A DNA stretch of 64,000 nt from Sphingopyxis witflariensis (GTDB lineage: Bacteria > Pseudomonadota > Alphaproteobacteria > Sphingomonadales > Sphingomonadaceae), in contig NZ_NISJ01000003.1 in the NCBI RefSeq assembly GCF_002205635.1, forward strand, positions 218,397 to 282,396, read 5' to 3'. Position 1 is the first letter of the stretch, and each line of letters opens with the position of its first letter. Positions 1 to 8,706 of this stretch are shown here, piece after piece. Under the pieces are notes generated by a model. That model saw only the letters and a program-made list of their open reading frames with translations, had not been told where the DNA came from and did not search any database. The translations under genes and the position numbers were made by a program.

Positions 1-54
1 GCCGACGAGCCCGCCGCCCGAGATCAGGACATCGCTGCGCAGCGTTTCATTCAT
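1..54 (-). CDS. FAD-dependent ubiquinone-biosynthesis hydroxylase, N-terminus only (UbiH/UbiF/COQ6 family)
   Basis: Only the first 18 codons are inside the window. They read on the minus strand from an ATG at 54 as MNETLRSDVLISGGGLVG. The DVLISGGGLVG stretch is the beta-alpha-beta FAD-binding start (GxGxxG-like) seen at the N-terminus of UbiH/VisC-type monooxygenases, which hydroxylate the ubiquinone ring. The gene is divergent from ftsK, an arrangement common in sphingomonads. That neighbourhood is from general knowledge, not from a search. Other FAD monooxygenases cannot be excluded on 18 residues. Confidence 0.55.
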   Translation of the reverse strand, partial: MNETLRSDVLISGGGLVG

Positions 55-192
55 GCGGCCTGCCCTAGCTTGCCAAGCGGCGCTTGAAAAGCGGTCAGGC
101 GCGCGTGCGGCACCGCTCGATGGGCCGCGCTTGACGCCGACTCCGCCCCATGTGCATACCGCCATGATACATCGACAGGGACCGTTCAGAGC

Positions 193-2511
193 ATGGCAAG
201 CCGCAAGGCCATTACCGCAAAGGCCGATTGGCGCAGTGTTTTCCGCCAGAGCATCGCGCGATCGCTGGTGATCGCGGCGGCGGTGGCGCTTGGCGCTTTC
301 ACCCTGTTCCTTGCACTCGCGCTTTTGACCTATGACGGCACCGATGCCGCAATTCATACTGCGGCCGGAGGCAATCCCGCGAACTGGATGGGCACCGCAG
401 GGGCGTGGTTCGCCGACCTGCTGCTGTTCGTCGGCGGCGGCGCGATCGTCTTGCTTCTGCCCTTGCTCGGCATTCTCGCGTGGCGCCTGTGGGCCGCAGC
501 GCCGCAACCCTATTGGAAGCGCCAGCTCGCCCTTGCCTTTATCGCTATCCTGCTCGTCGGCCTCGGCGCGCAGCTGTGGGCGCCCGACAGCAATGCGCCG
601 CTGCCCGCGGGCTGGGGCGGGATCATAGCGCTGATCGTCGGCGGAGCGATCACCCCCTGGTTCGAACTGGCGGGCGACCCCGCCGCGGCGCTGGTCCGTT
701 TCGCCGCGATCCTCCTGCTCTTCGGCGTGGGCCTGTGGCTCGGCTATCGCGCGCTACGGCTCGAAAAAGGCTGGGCGTCGCGCTTCAAGCTGCCCGCAGT
801 CCAGGGCAGCCGCATCGTCGAGCCCGTCAGGCCGGTCGAATCAGAATCGGGACCCAAGACCTCTACTTTGGTGGAGCGCGTCGTCACCCCGCGCCCGCGC
901 GCCGAACCAACCGACCGCGCGCCGCCCGAGATCGCCGACCCCGCCGAGCGCACTGCACCGTCAAAACCCAAGGCGAAGCCGCAGACCGAGCTGTTCACCA
1001 ATTACCAGCTACCGTCGATCGACCTCTTGTCGCCGCCACCGCCGGGGCCAACCGGGCAAATCGACAAGGCGGGCCTCGAACGCAACGCGCGCCTGCTCGA
1101 ATCGGTGCTGGAAGATTTCCAGGTCAAGGGTGTCGTCACCGCGGTTCGTCCCGGCCCGGTCGTCACCATGTACGAACTCGAACCCGCGCCGGGCACCAAG
1201 GCGAGCCGCGTATCGAACCTTGCCGACGATATCGCGCGCAACATGTCGGCGCTATCGGCGCGAATCGCCCCGATACCGGGGCGCACGGTGATCGGCATCG
1301 AGTTGCCAAACGCAAATCGCGAGTCGGTGGTGCTGCACGAAATCATTGGCAGCGCGCTGTTCCAGGACCAGACCGGCGCGCTACCGATCATCCTCGGCAA
1401 GAATATCAGCGGCGACCCGATGATCGCCGACCTCGCCCCCATGCCGCACCTGCTGATCGCGGGTACGACGGGCTCGGGTAAGTCGGTCGGTTTGAACGCG
1501 ATGATCCTGTCACTTCTCTATCGGCTTGGCCCCGATCAGGTGAAAATGATCATGATCGATCCCAAGATGCTGGAACTCAGCGTCTATGACGATATTCCAC
1601 ACCTGCTCGCCCCCGTCGTCACCGAACCCAAAAAGGCGATCCGCGCGCTCAAATGGGCGGTCGAGCAGATGGAGGACCGCTACCGGATGATGTCGTCGCT
1701 GTCGGTGCGCAACCTCGCGAGCTACAACGATAAGGTCCGCGCCGCGCTTGCCAAGGGCAAGTCGCTCGGGCGGCGCGTCCAGACCGGTTATGATCCCGAG
1801 ACCGGCCAGCCGATTTACGAGGAAGAGACGCTCGATTATGCGCCGCTGCCGCAGATCGTGGTGGTGGTCGATGAGCTCGCCGATTTGATGATGACCGCGG
1901 GCAAGGAGGTGGAATTCCTGATCCAGCGTCTGGCGCAAAAGGCGCGCGCGGCGGGCATCCACCTGATCCTCGCGACCCAGCGCCCGTCGGTCGACGTCAT
2001 CACCGGCGTCATCAAGGCGAACCTGCCGACGCGCATCAGCTTCAACGTCACCTCGAAAATCGATAGCCGCACCATTTTGGGCGAGGCCGGCGCCGAACAG
2101 CTGCTCGGGAAGGGCGATATGCTTTATGTGCCCGGCGGCAAGCAGATCACGCGTATCCACGGCCCGTTCGTGTCGGACGACGAGGTCCGCGCGGTCGCCG
2201 ACCATTGGAAGGGTCAGGGCCGCCCCGACTATATAGAGAGCGTCACGGAGGACCCCGAAGACGGCGGCTTTGCGATGGAGGGCGCTCCCGCAGGTGGCGA
2301 CAGCGCCGAGGACCGCATGTATGCCAAGGCGTGCCAGATCGTCGTCGAAAGTCAGAAGGCCTCGACAAGCTGGCTCCAGCGGCAATTGCGCATCGGTTAT
2401 AATAGCGCGGCGCGGTTGATCGAGCGGATGGAGGAGGAAGGACTGGTCAGCACGCCCAACCATGTCGGCCGCCGCGACGTTCTGACCGACCAATATGGCC
2501 AGCAACGCTGA
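193..2511 (+). CDS. ftsK: DNA translocase FtsK
   Basis: 772 residues. This is the septal, membrane-anchored ATPase that pumps DNA toward dif during division and activates XerCD. The N-terminal 190 residues contain about four hydrophobic segments. A Pro-rich linker follows (about 205-290), then the motor domain. Walker A is AGTTGSGKS near residue 423 and Walker B is VVVVDELADLMM near 555. The last 65 residues form the gamma winged helix that reads KOPS sites (YNSAARLIERMEEEGLVS). The length matches alphaproteobacterial FtsK rather than the longer E. coli form. The ATG at 193 was chosen because it directly precedes the first membrane segment. lolA follows after about 120 bp on the same strand. 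Confidence 0.97.
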   Translation: MASRKAITAKADWRSVFRQSIARSLVIAAAVALGAFTLFLALALLTYDGTDAAIHTAAGGNPANWMGTAGAWFADLLLFVGGGAIVLLLPLLGILAWRLWAAAPQPYWKRQLALAFIAILLVGLGAQLWAPDSNAPLPAGWGGIIALIVGGAITPWFELAGDPAAALVRFAAILLLFGVGLWLGYRALRLEKGWASRFKLPAVQGSRIVEPVRPVESESGPKTSTLVERVVTPRPRAEPTDRAPPEIADPAERTAPSKPKAKPQTELFTNYQLPSIDLLSPPPPGPTGQIDKAGLERNARLLESVLEDFQVKGVVTAVRPGPVVTMYELEPAPGTKASRVSNLADDIARNMSALSARIAPIPGRTVIGIELPNANRESVVLHEIIGSALFQDQTGALPIILGKNISGDPMIADLAPMPHLLIAGTTGSGKSVGLNAMILSLLYRLGPDQVKMIMIDPKMLELSVYDDIPHLLAPVVTEPKKAIRALKWAVEQMEDRYRMMSSLSVRNLASYNDKVRAALAKGKSLGRRVQTGYDPETGQPIYEEETLDYAPLPQIVVVVDELADLMMTAGKEVEFLIQRLAQKARAAGIHLILATQRPSVDVITGVIKANLPTRISFNVTSKIDSRTILGEAGAEQLLGKGDMLYVPGGKQITRIHGPFVSDDEVRAVADHWKGQGRPDYIESVTEDPEDGGFAMEGAPAGGDSAEDRMYAKACQIVVESQKASTSWLQRQLRIGYNSAARLIERMEEEGLVSTPNHVGRRDVLTDQYGQQR

Positions 2512-2629
2512 GACCGCGCAGAACTCTGGCCGCCCTGGCGACTTGAATAGCGCCTAACCACCGGGTTCAGCGCGGGTTCAATGCCGCGATGCCAGGACCA
2601 GCCCCGCATTTTGCAGGAATGAGAGCCCA

Positions 2630-3289
2630 ATGACCCTGACCTTCCCCCGCCTGACCCTGACCCGCCTCGCCGCGCTTGCGCTTGCCCCGGTGGCCGCCGC
2701 CGGCCTCGCGCTGGGCGTGCCGGCGATCGCGCAGTCCTCGAACACGCTGGCATCGGTACAGTCGCACCTCAAATTGACCAGTTCGATGACCGCCGATTTC
2801 GTTCAGACCGACCGCAACGGCCAGCGCCTGTCGGGCCAGTTGACCCTCAAGCGCCCCGGCAAGATCCGTTTCCAGTATCAAAAGGGCGTACCGCTGCTGA
2901 TCGTCGGCGACGGCAGTTCGCTGACGATGATCGATTACGAGGTCAAGCAGGTGCAGCGCTGGCCGGTGAAAAACTCGCCGCTCGGCGCGTTGCTCGACCC
3001 CGACCGCGACCTGACCAAATATGCGAAAGTCTTGCCGACCGGCAGCAATGATGTGCTGAGCATCGAGGTCAGGGACCCCAAGCGCCCTGAATATGGCACG
3101 ATCACCATGGTGTTCGTCCGCGATGGATCGGCGCCGGCAGGCCTCCGCCTGCGCGGCTGGGTCGCGCTCGATTCGCAGAACAACCGGACGCGGATCGACC
3201 TCACCAATCAGAAATTCAACGTGCCGGTTGCCGATTCGGCTTTCCGCTGGACCGACCCGCGACCGAACAAGCGCGGCCGCGTCGGCTGA
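2630..3289 (+). CDS. lolA: outer-membrane lipoprotein carrier protein LolA
   Basis: 219 residues. This is the periplasmic chaperone that takes lipoproteins from LolCDE to the outer membrane. There is a clear signal peptide: a hydrophobic stretch around residues 10-33 ending in AIAQS. The mature part has the LolA hallmarks: MTADFVQTDRNGQRLSG, then LKRPGKIRFQY, then LIVGDGSSLTMID. The fold is a half-open barrel of beta strands. The gene follows ftsK on the same strand, as is usual in sphingomonads, and is followed at once by a strong hairpin terminator. Confidence 0.93.
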   Translation: MTLTFPRLTLTRLAALALAPVAAAGLALGVPAIAQSSNTLASVQSHLKLTSSMTADFVQTDRNGQRLSGQLTLKRPGKIRFQYQKGVPLLIVGDGSSLTMIDYEVKQVQRWPVKNSPLGALLDPDRDLTKYAKVLPTGSNDVLSIEVRDPKRPEYGTITMVFVRDGSAPAGLRLRGWVALDSQNNRTRIDLTNQKFNVPVADSAFRWTDPRPNKRGRVG

Positions 3290-3317
3290 CAAAACCCTCA
3301 GCAAATATGCAAATCAA

Positions 3318-3356
3318 GCGGCGCCGCATCCTTCCCACGGATTCGGCGCCGCTTTT
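3318..3356 (+). terminator. intrinsic terminator after lolA
   Basis: GCGGCGCCG at 3318-3326 pairs with CGGCGCCGC at 3344-3352. An inner ATCC/GGAT extension (3328-3331 with 3339-3342) prolongs the stem, and TTTT follows. It lies 28 bp after the lolA stop. Confidence 0.8.
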
Positions 3357-3556
3357 CCGTTCAACCGACATGCGCCATCGACGAACTGCAAAAACGGCGC
3401 CGGAACGTTCATTTTCGTTCAGCTTGGCGACAGGGAAGCGGCGGTATTTCTAAATTCGAAGACGCCAACACGGCACCCGGATTTGGGTTTCCCCCTGTTG
3501 CCCCACCCGGTTGCCCGGTGTCTTCTTTCAAGAGCGTGACGAACGCTGACCTTGAA

Positions 3557-3588
3557 CCCCCGTTCCACCGCCCCTGGAACGGGGGTTT
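3557..3588 (+). terminator. second hairpin with T-run upstream of xth
   Basis: CCCCCGTTCC (3557-3566) pairs perfectly with GGAACGGGGG (3576-3585) across a 9-nt loop, and TTT follows. It could be a backup terminator for the lolA transcript or a leader hairpin for xth. Confidence 0.6.
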
Positions 3589-3653
3589 ATGATTCCAGGC
3601 AGGCAGGCCGTATCCTCGTTGCGCCACGCCTCGCGCACCGATAGAGCCGCTGC

Positions 3654-4445
3654 ATGACTCGCACCAGCATCGCTTCGTGGAACATCAACAGCGTCCGCGC
3701 CCGCATCGGCATCGTCGAAAAATTCCTCCGCGAAGACGCCCCCGACATCCTGTGCCTTCAGGAAACCAAGGTCGAATGCGGCCTGTTCCCCAAGGATATG
3801 TTCGAGAAGCTCGGCTATAAGCATATCATCACCAACGGCCAGCGGATGCACCATGGCGTCGCGATCGTCAGCAAGGTACCGCTGGCAGATGTGCGCAAAT
3901 ATGACTGGCAGGCGAATGGCGAGGCGCGCCATGTCGGAGTGACGTTGCCGTCAGGCGTGCGGCTCGACAATGTCTATATTCCCGCGGGCGGCGACATTCC
4001 CGATCGCGAACTCAATCCCAAATTCGGGCAGAAGCTCGATTTCCTTGGCCGCATGATCGAATGGTCGGGCGTGCTTGGCGAGCCGACGATCCTCACCGGC
4101 GACTTCAACATCGCCCCGCTCGAAAGCGACGTCTGGAGCCACAAGGCGCTGCGCGACGTCGTCAGCCACACTGCGGTCGAGATCGAAATCCTCGCCAAGC
4201 TTCAGGCCGCGTCGAGCTGGGTCGACCTTGGCCGCCATTTCATCGCAGCGCCGACCCCGCTCTATACCTGGTGGAGCTATCGCGCGAAGGATTGGGAGGC
4301 GTCGAACCGCGGCCGCCGGCTCGACCATATGTGGGCAACCCCCGACCTGCTGGAGCGCGCGAGCGCGCACCGCATCGTCCAGCCGGCGCGCAGCTGGGAA
4401 CGCCCGTCGGACCATATCCCGCTGGTGACGGAGTTCGCCTTTTGA
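3654..4445 (+). CDS. xth: exodeoxyribonuclease III (AP endonuclease)
   Basis: 263 residues, the normal size for XthA. It cleaves 5' of abasic sites and trims 3' ends in base excision repair. The exonuclease/endonuclease/phosphatase fold is seen as SWNINSVRARI near residue 8, the metal-binding Glu in LCLQETK near 37, NVYIPAG near 105, LTGDFNIAP near 145, RRLDHMW near 220, and the catalytic His in PSDHIPL near 253. The stop codon TGA shares bases with a TTG start of the ribA frame, so the two genes are probably translationally coupled. Confidence 0.95.
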   Translation: MTRTSIASWNINSVRARIGIVEKFLREDAPDILCLQETKVECGLFPKDMFEKLGYKHIITNGQRMHHGVAIVSKVPLADVRKYDWQANGEARHVGVTLPSGVRLDNVYIPAGGDIPDRELNPKFGQKLDFLGRMIEWSGVLGEPTILTGDFNIAPLESDVWSHKALRDVVSHTAVEIEILAKLQAASSWVDLGRHFIAAPTPLYTWWSYRAKDWEASNRGRRLDHMWATPDLLERASAHRIVQPARSWERPSDHIPLVTEFAF

Positions 4446-5497
4446 GCGACAGGGGCGCCCGTCAGGCCGCCCGCGCCATTGACGCGCTCCGGCGCGGCTG
4501 GCCGTTCCGTGTGACTAGCGCGGCCGGCGCCATCGACCTGCTGGCGATCGAAAGCGCGCGCGATGAGGCGCTGGTTGAATTCGCCAGCCACGATGTGCTG
4601 CTCTCTGGCGAACGCGCGGTAACACTCAAGCTAACCAACCAGCGCGCCGCCGCCGCGCCGGGTCCGGTCCGGTTGGCAGGTGCCGCCGATACGGTCGCCG
4701 CAGCGCTCGCGATTGCCGATCCAGCGCTGGATCTTGCCAACCCACTGAAAGGCCCGTTTCGTACGGTTGCAACCGGCGGTGAAGATGCCGCCGTCGCCGC
4801 CATGACGATGGCGCGCCACGCCGGACTGCTCCCCGCCTTTTTCGTGCGCGAAGCGAGTGGCGACGCCGAAACCATGTGCACCATCGACGATGTCGCGGCG
4901 CTGCTCGACCCGACGCGGCTGGAAGTGGCGGCGCGCGCGCGCCTTCCCGTCGAAGCCAGCGAGAGCGCCGAAATCATCGCCTTTCGTTCACCCGAGGAGG
5001 CGTCGGATCATGTCGCGCTGGTGATCGGCAAGCGCGATGGCAAGCCGCCCGTGGTACGGCTCCACAGCGAGTGCCTGACCGGCGACGTGCTCGGCAGTTT
5101 GAAATGCGATTGCGGGCCGCAGCTCCACGCCGCGCTTCACGCGATGGCCGACGCCCCGTGGGGCGTGCTTCTGTACTTGAGGCAAGAAGGCCGCGGCATC
5201 GGGCTGGTCAACAAGCTGCGCGCCTATGCGCTGCAGGATCAGGGCTATGATACGGTCGACGCCAATTTGCGGCTGGGCTTTCCAGTCGAGGCCCGCGATT
5301 TCGCGATCGCCGGGCGGATGCTCGAACTGCTCAACATCCCTCGCATCCGGTTGATGACGAACAATCCCCAAAAAGTCGCACGGCTGGAGAAGGAAGGCGT
5401 CGAGGTACTCGAGCGGTTGCCGCTCGCGCTGCCGACCAACAAATATAATGAGCAATATCTCGCGACGAAGCGCGATCGGACAGGACACCAGCTCTGA
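4442..5497 (+). CDS. ribA: GTP cyclohydrolase II with long N-terminal extension
   Basis: First committed step of riboflavin synthesis: GTP is converted to a diaminopyrimidinone with release of formate and pyrophosphate. The catalytic half (about residues 180-350) has the zinc site HSECLTGDVLGSLKCDCG with three cysteines, then RQEGRGIGLVNKLRAY and the C-terminal TNNPQKVARL. E. coli RibA is about 196 residues. Here about 150 further residues precede it, as is common in alphaproteobacteria. The start is uncertain: TTG at 4442 overlaps the xth stop as TTGA and gives 351 residues. The frame stays open further upstream inside xth but overlaps a conserved gene there, so I reject those starts. Confidence 0.9.
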   Translation: MSDRGARQAARAIDALRRGWPFRVTSAAGAIDLLAIESARDEALVEFASHDVLLSGERAVTLKLTNQRAAAAPGPVRLAGAADTVAAALAIADPALDLANPLKGPFRTVATGGEDAAVAAMTMARHAGLLPAFFVREASGDAETMCTIDDVAALLDPTRLEVAARARLPVEASESAEIIAFRSPEEASDHVALVIGKRDGKPPVVRLHSECLTGDVLGSLKCDCGPQLHAALHAMADAPWGVLLYLRQEGRGIGLVNKLRAYALQDQGYDTVDANLRLGFPVEARDFAIAGRMLELLNIPRIRLMTNNPQKVARLEKEGVEVLERLPLALPTNKYNEQYLATKRDRTGHQL

Positions 5498-5508
5498 TAC
5501 CCGTCATT

Positions 5509-5569
5509 CCAGCGAAAGCTGGGATCGTTAGCGGCCTGTCGGAACGATAGCGGCCCCAGCTTTCGCTGG
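5509..5569. terminator. long hairpin between convergent ribA and the LytTR gene
   Basis: CCAGCGAAAGCTGG at 5509-5522 is exactly inverted at 5556-5569, with a further ATCGTT/AACGAT pairing inside. It lies between two genes that point at each other, so it can terminate both. Short palindromes of this look recur between genes in sphingomonad genomes (family knowledge), so it may also be a dispersed repeat. Confidence 0.7.
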
Positions 5570-5581
5570 GGCGACGCCATC

Positions 5582-6388
5582 TTAATGCACGAACCTCGCC
5601 ACCACATCGCGGTAGCTGCGGCTGACCTTCACCTGCGCGCCGGACCCCAGCACGAGGAAGCACTCGCCGTTGGTGTGCGGCTTCACCTGCTTGACCTGCG
5701 ACAGATTCACGATCGTCGAGCGATGGACGCGCTGGAAATTGCGCGGGTCGAGGCGCTTTTCCAGATCCTTCATCGTCTCGCGCAGGATCAGGCTGTTGTC
5801 GGCGGTATAGATGCACATATAGTCGCCCGCGGCGTCGATACGTTCGATGCTGTCGACATCGACGCGGAAAATCTGGCCGCGATCCTTGATGTTGATCATC
5901 TTTTCATAGCGATCGGCGGCGTGCGCGTCGGGTTGAACCTCTGCGTCATAATCGTCAGCGGCTTCGGGGGCGACTTCGGCGAGCACAGTCTTCAGTCGTT
6001 CGACTTCGGCCGCACCGCGCTTTTCGGCGAGCCGCTGGCGGACGCGATCGAGCGCGTCGGCGAGCCGTTCGGGCTCGACCGGCTTGACCAGATAATCGAC
6101 CGCCTGCGCTTCGAAAGCGCGGATCGCGTGATCCGAATATGCGGTGACGAAGACGACGAGCGGCGGCTCGACCTCCATCAGCCCCTGAATCACCGAAAAG
6201 CCGTCGAATCCCGGCATCTGAATGTCGAGGAAAACAAGGTCGGGTTTGTGGGTTTTAATCTTACGGATGGCCTCGCGGCCATTCAGCGCGGTGTCGACAA
6301 TCTCGACATCGCTATGCGCTTCGAGCCGCAGTTGCAGGCCCTGTGTCGCCAATTTTTCGTCATCCACCAGGATGGTTCTGATTGTCAT
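5582..6388 (-). CDS. LytTR-family response regulator
   Basis: 268 residues. The receiver domain (1-120) has the acidic pair VDDE at 8-11, the phospho-acceptor Asp55 in VFLDIQMPG, a Thr in FVTAYSDHA, and the Lys in DYLVKP. The C-terminal 105 residues form a LytTR DNA-binding domain (RDFQRVHRS-type motif seen as NFQRVHRSTIVNLSQV). The gene overlaps the upstream sensor kinase by 4 bp (ATGA), so the pair is co-translated. Regulators of this type usually control exported or envelope functions. The target is not visible here. Confidence 0.92.
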   Translation of the reverse strand: MTIRTILVDDEKLATQGLQLRLEAHSDVEIVDTALNGREAIRKIKTHKPDLVFLDIQMPGFDGFSVIQGLMEVEPPLVVFVTAYSDHAIRAFEAQAVDYLVKPVEPERLADALDRVRQRLAEKRGAAEVERLKTVLAEVAPEAADDYDAEVQPDAHAADRYEKMINIKDRGQIFRVDVDSIERIDAAGDYMCIYTADNSLILRETMKDLEKRLDPRNFQRVHRSTIVNLSQVKQVKPHTNGECFLVLGSGAQVKVSRSYRDVVARFVH

Positions 6389-7512
6389 GTGGCTTCGGTT
6401 CCAATTCTTGCTTGCCCACCCTCGGGTTGAAACGGAAATTCGACAATCACTGTGAATCCGCCATCAGCGCCCGATTGCGTTTCGAACCTCTGCTGGTCGC
6501 CAAAAGCCTGCGCCAGCCGGTCCCTGATATTGGCTAAACCCACACCGGTCGATTCCGTTGCAAGCCCCGTGGTGGGGTCGGCACGATCGGCTGGCAATCC
6601 CGAGCCGGTGTCGGACACGGTAATCCGAACATTTTGACCGGCAAGCTGTGCGGAAATGGTGATATCGGCGCCGTCTTCCTGCGGCGTTACCGCATATTTA
6701 ATCGCATTTTCGATCAAAGGCTGGAGCAAGAGCGAGGGCAAGCGCGCGCGCGCGACCGCCGGATCGATGATGAAATGCGGGCGCAAACGCTCCTCGAAAC
6801 GCATTTTTTCGATGTCGAGATAAAGTTTCAGCGTCTCGATTTCCTGCGCCAGCGTCACCTGCGCGGTCGGCTCGTTTGCGAGCGTATAGCGCAGGAAAGC
6901 CGACAGGCGCGACAGCATCGCATTCGCGGGTTCGGTCTGCTTCAGCAGCACGAGCGTCGAAATACTGTTGAGCGTGTTGAACAGGAAATGCGGGTTGAGC
7001 TGATAGCGCAGCATCGCGAGCTGCGCCGACGCCGCCTGCGCCTCGAGCCGGAGGACGCGGTCATTCTGTTCCTCAAGTTGAAGGAAATAGTTGATCGCGA
7101 AATAGAGCGCCGACCAGGCCCCGAGCGAGGTCGCGTCGATATAGATGGCGCCAAGCAGCAGGCTGGTGAATCCGGCTTCGCTCGCCGGATTCTGAATTTG
7201 CGCGACCCAGGCATCGATGAACGCCCAAAGCGCGGTCGCGAGACCCGCGAGCCCGAGACTGACGCTCCACATCAGGATCGGGCGGCGGTTGATCAGCGCG
7301 CGGTAACAGACCGACAGGATGAGCGTCAGCGAAAAGCCCGTGATCGCCGAAATCACCTGCGGAATCAGGAAGGTGAAGGACTGGCCATTTGCGAGCCCCG
7401 ACACCCCGCGCAGGCCGAGCCAGGCGAGCCAGCCGAGGATCTGCAGGTTCCAGAAGGCGCGTATCTTGTCGCTGAAAAACGGTCCGGGCGAAGATAATCC
7501 GAATAGCGGCAT
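6385..7512 (-). CDS. LytS/YehU-type sensor histidine kinase
   Basis: 375 residues from the ATG at 7512. An upstream extension of the frame (to 7650) runs into the neighbouring regulator gene and is not protein-like. Several membrane helices lie in residues 20-160. They are followed by the His_kinase motif QLNPHFLFNTLNS, where His is the phosphorylation site, then the ATPase part with QPLIENAIKYA (N box) and DTGSGLP and GVGLANIRDRL (G boxes). It should autophosphorylate and pass phosphate to the LytTR regulator that overlaps it. The signal is unknown. No periplasmic domain of recognisable type is seen. Confidence 0.9.
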   Translation of the reverse strand: MPLFGLSSPGPFFSDKIRAFWNLQILGWLAWLGLRGVSGLANGQSFTFLIPQVISAITGFSLTLILSVCYRALINRRPILMWSVSLGLAGLATALWAFIDAWVAQIQNPASEAGFTSLLLGAIYIDATSLGAWSALYFAINYFLQLEEQNDRVLRLEAQAASAQLAMLRYQLNPHFLFNTLNSISTLVLLKQTEPANAMLSRLSAFLRYTLANEPTAQVTLAQEIETLKLYLDIEKMRFEERLRPHFIIDPAVARARLPSLLLQPLIENAIKYAVTPQEDGADITISAQLAGQNVRITVSDTGSGLPADRADPTTGLATESTGVGLANIRDRLAQAFGDQQRFETQSGADGGFTVIVEFPFQPEGGQARIGTEAT

Positions 7513-7558
7513 GGAGGCGCGATGGGTTCCGGGGGTCAGCGACAGAAGAGGCGGCCGA

Positions 7559-8074
7559 TCATTCGGCCGCGACAGGCGCCGCTTCGGCGCGCACACGCGC
7601 CTGCCCCAGCGGCTGGAGCTCGGCGCGATGCTTCCACACCAGTTCCCCATAGCTCAACGCACGTCCGTCGTGCGCGGTGATCGTTACCGGGCCAATCGGC
7701 TGTTCATCATGGACATCGACCAGCACCGGGGTCGATGGAACGCCGGCGCCCCATTTTTCGCCCCATTGGCGCAGCGCAATCATCGCAGGGAGCAGCTCGA
7801 CACCCTTTTCGGTCAGCTGATATTGCACCTTGCGCCGATCCTCGGCCATCACCTCACGCGCCATGATGCCATGGTCGACGAGGCGCGACAGGCGGTTCGA
7901 CAAGATGTTGCGCGCGATGTTGAGTTCCTGCTGGAACTCCTCGAAATGATGGACGCCGTTGAAGGCCGCGCGAAGGATCATGAACGACCATCGCTCGCCC
8001 ATCGCTTCGAGCGCGAGCGGGAGGGCACAGTGGCCCGAATGGAGGTCGCTCAGCGGTTCGCGTAATTTTCCCAT
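7559..8074 (-). CDS. HxlR-family winged-helix regulator
   Basis: 171 residues. Residues 15-110 form an HxlR-type winged helix: CALPLALEAMGERWSFMILR, then ARNILSNRLSRLVDHGIM, then the wing YQLTEKGVELLPAM. The tail of about 60 residues is unusual in length for the family, whose members are often about 110-130 residues. It is divergent from the small exported protein at 8201. Palindromes in the shared 126-bp gap are likely operator sites. HxlR proteins often sense redox state or reactive carbonyls, but this one has a Cys only at position 16, so its signal is open. Confidence 0.88.
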   Translation of the reverse strand: MGKLREPLSDLHSGHCALPLALEAMGERWSFMILRAAFNGVHHFEEFQQELNIARNILSNRLSRLVDHGIMAREVMAEDRRKVQYQLTEKGVELLPAMIALRQWGEKWGAGVPSTPVLVDVHDEQPIGPVTITAHDGRALSYGELVWKHRAELQPLGQARVRAEAAPVAAE

Positions 8075-8128
8075 TGGCCAAGCCCTAACGTAAAATCCAG
8101 ATGCGCGCCAAAAAAATATAGAGCCTCC

Positions 8129-8170
8129 GTTGCTTTTCGCAACTCATGGAAGTAAATTTCATTTCGCAAC
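8129..8170. promoter_or_regulatory. candidate HxlR operator region
   Basis: GTTGC (8129-8133) and GCAAC (8139-8143) form an inverted repeat across 5 nt. The half TTTCGCAAC at 8135-8143 recurs in direct orientation at 8162-8170. It lies in the divergent gap between the regulator and the gene at 8201. The assignment to the HxlR protein is inference. Confidence 0.4.
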
Positions 8171-8200
8171 CTTTTGGCTGCGCAAAAACAGGAAAATGTC

Positions 8201-8530
8201 ATGGTCAAACTCACGCTTTCTCCCCTCACTCCGCTATTCTCCCTGGCTGGGGCGGCGCTGATCGGTGCGCTGGCGGTTTCGCCGGCAACCGCGGCCGGCG
8301 GCGCCTATTACAGCGCCGAGCTGGCCCAGCCGGCGTCCACCGGCCGTTTCGTCGCGCGCGACGTCGTGTGGCTTTGCGAAGGCGCCAGCTGTTCGGCCGC
8401 TCGCGGCACCAGCCGGCCCGCGATCATGTGCGCGGCGCTGGTCAAGAAATCCGGCCCGGTGACCGGCTTCATCGCGAACGGCAAGGCGTTGGATGCCGAC
8501 GAACTGGCCCGCTGCAACGGCAAAGGCTGA
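8201..8530 (+). CDS. small exported protein of unknown function
   Basis: 109 residues from the ATG at 8201, chosen because AGGAAA stands about 6 bases upstream. There is a signal peptide of about 31 residues (hydrophobic LFSLAGAALIGALAVS ending in ATAAG). The mature part starts with GGAYYSAELAQPA and has three Cys (CEGASC, then IMCAALVKKSG) and a fourth near the C-terminus. It resembles the short conserved exported proteins of caulobacters and sphingomonads (CC_3452-like). This is recognition from memory. The function is unknown; it is probably periplasmic and disulfide-bonded. It may be under the divergent HxlR regulator. Confidence 0.7.
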   Translation: MVKLTLSPLTPLFSLAGAALIGALAVSPATAAGGAYYSAELAQPASTGRFVARDVVWLCEGASCSAARGTSRPAIMCAALVKKSGPVTGFIANGKALDADELARCNGKG

Positions 8531-8540
8531 CCCCCTCGAA

Positions 8541-8580
8541 AGTACCGCGCCACCGTCCTCGCAGATGGCGCGGCACTTTC
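8541..8580 (+). terminator. intrinsic terminator
   Basis: AGTACCGCGCCA (8541-8552) pairs with TGGCGCGGCACT (8566-8577) with one mismatch, followed by TTTC. It lies 10 bp after the preceding gene. Confidence 0.65.
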
Positions 8581-8706
8581 TCCATCGGTCGCGAAACCAC
8601 GCGACCGATGCTTTCAAGCGACTTTATCAAAGTTGCGGAGGACGCTGGGAAGCGCGCAAGCAAATTTCGCATTGCATTTGGGCCAACATGAACGACATTG
8701 GCGGGG

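Larger units (their letters stand above)
3290..3653. other. 364-bp intergenic region between lolA and xth
   Basis: It holds two hairpins (3318-3356 and 3557-3588). No open frame between them has family character. The stretch from about 3360 to 3550 shows nothing I recognise; the xth promoter probably lies between the second hairpin and 3653. Confidence 0.5.
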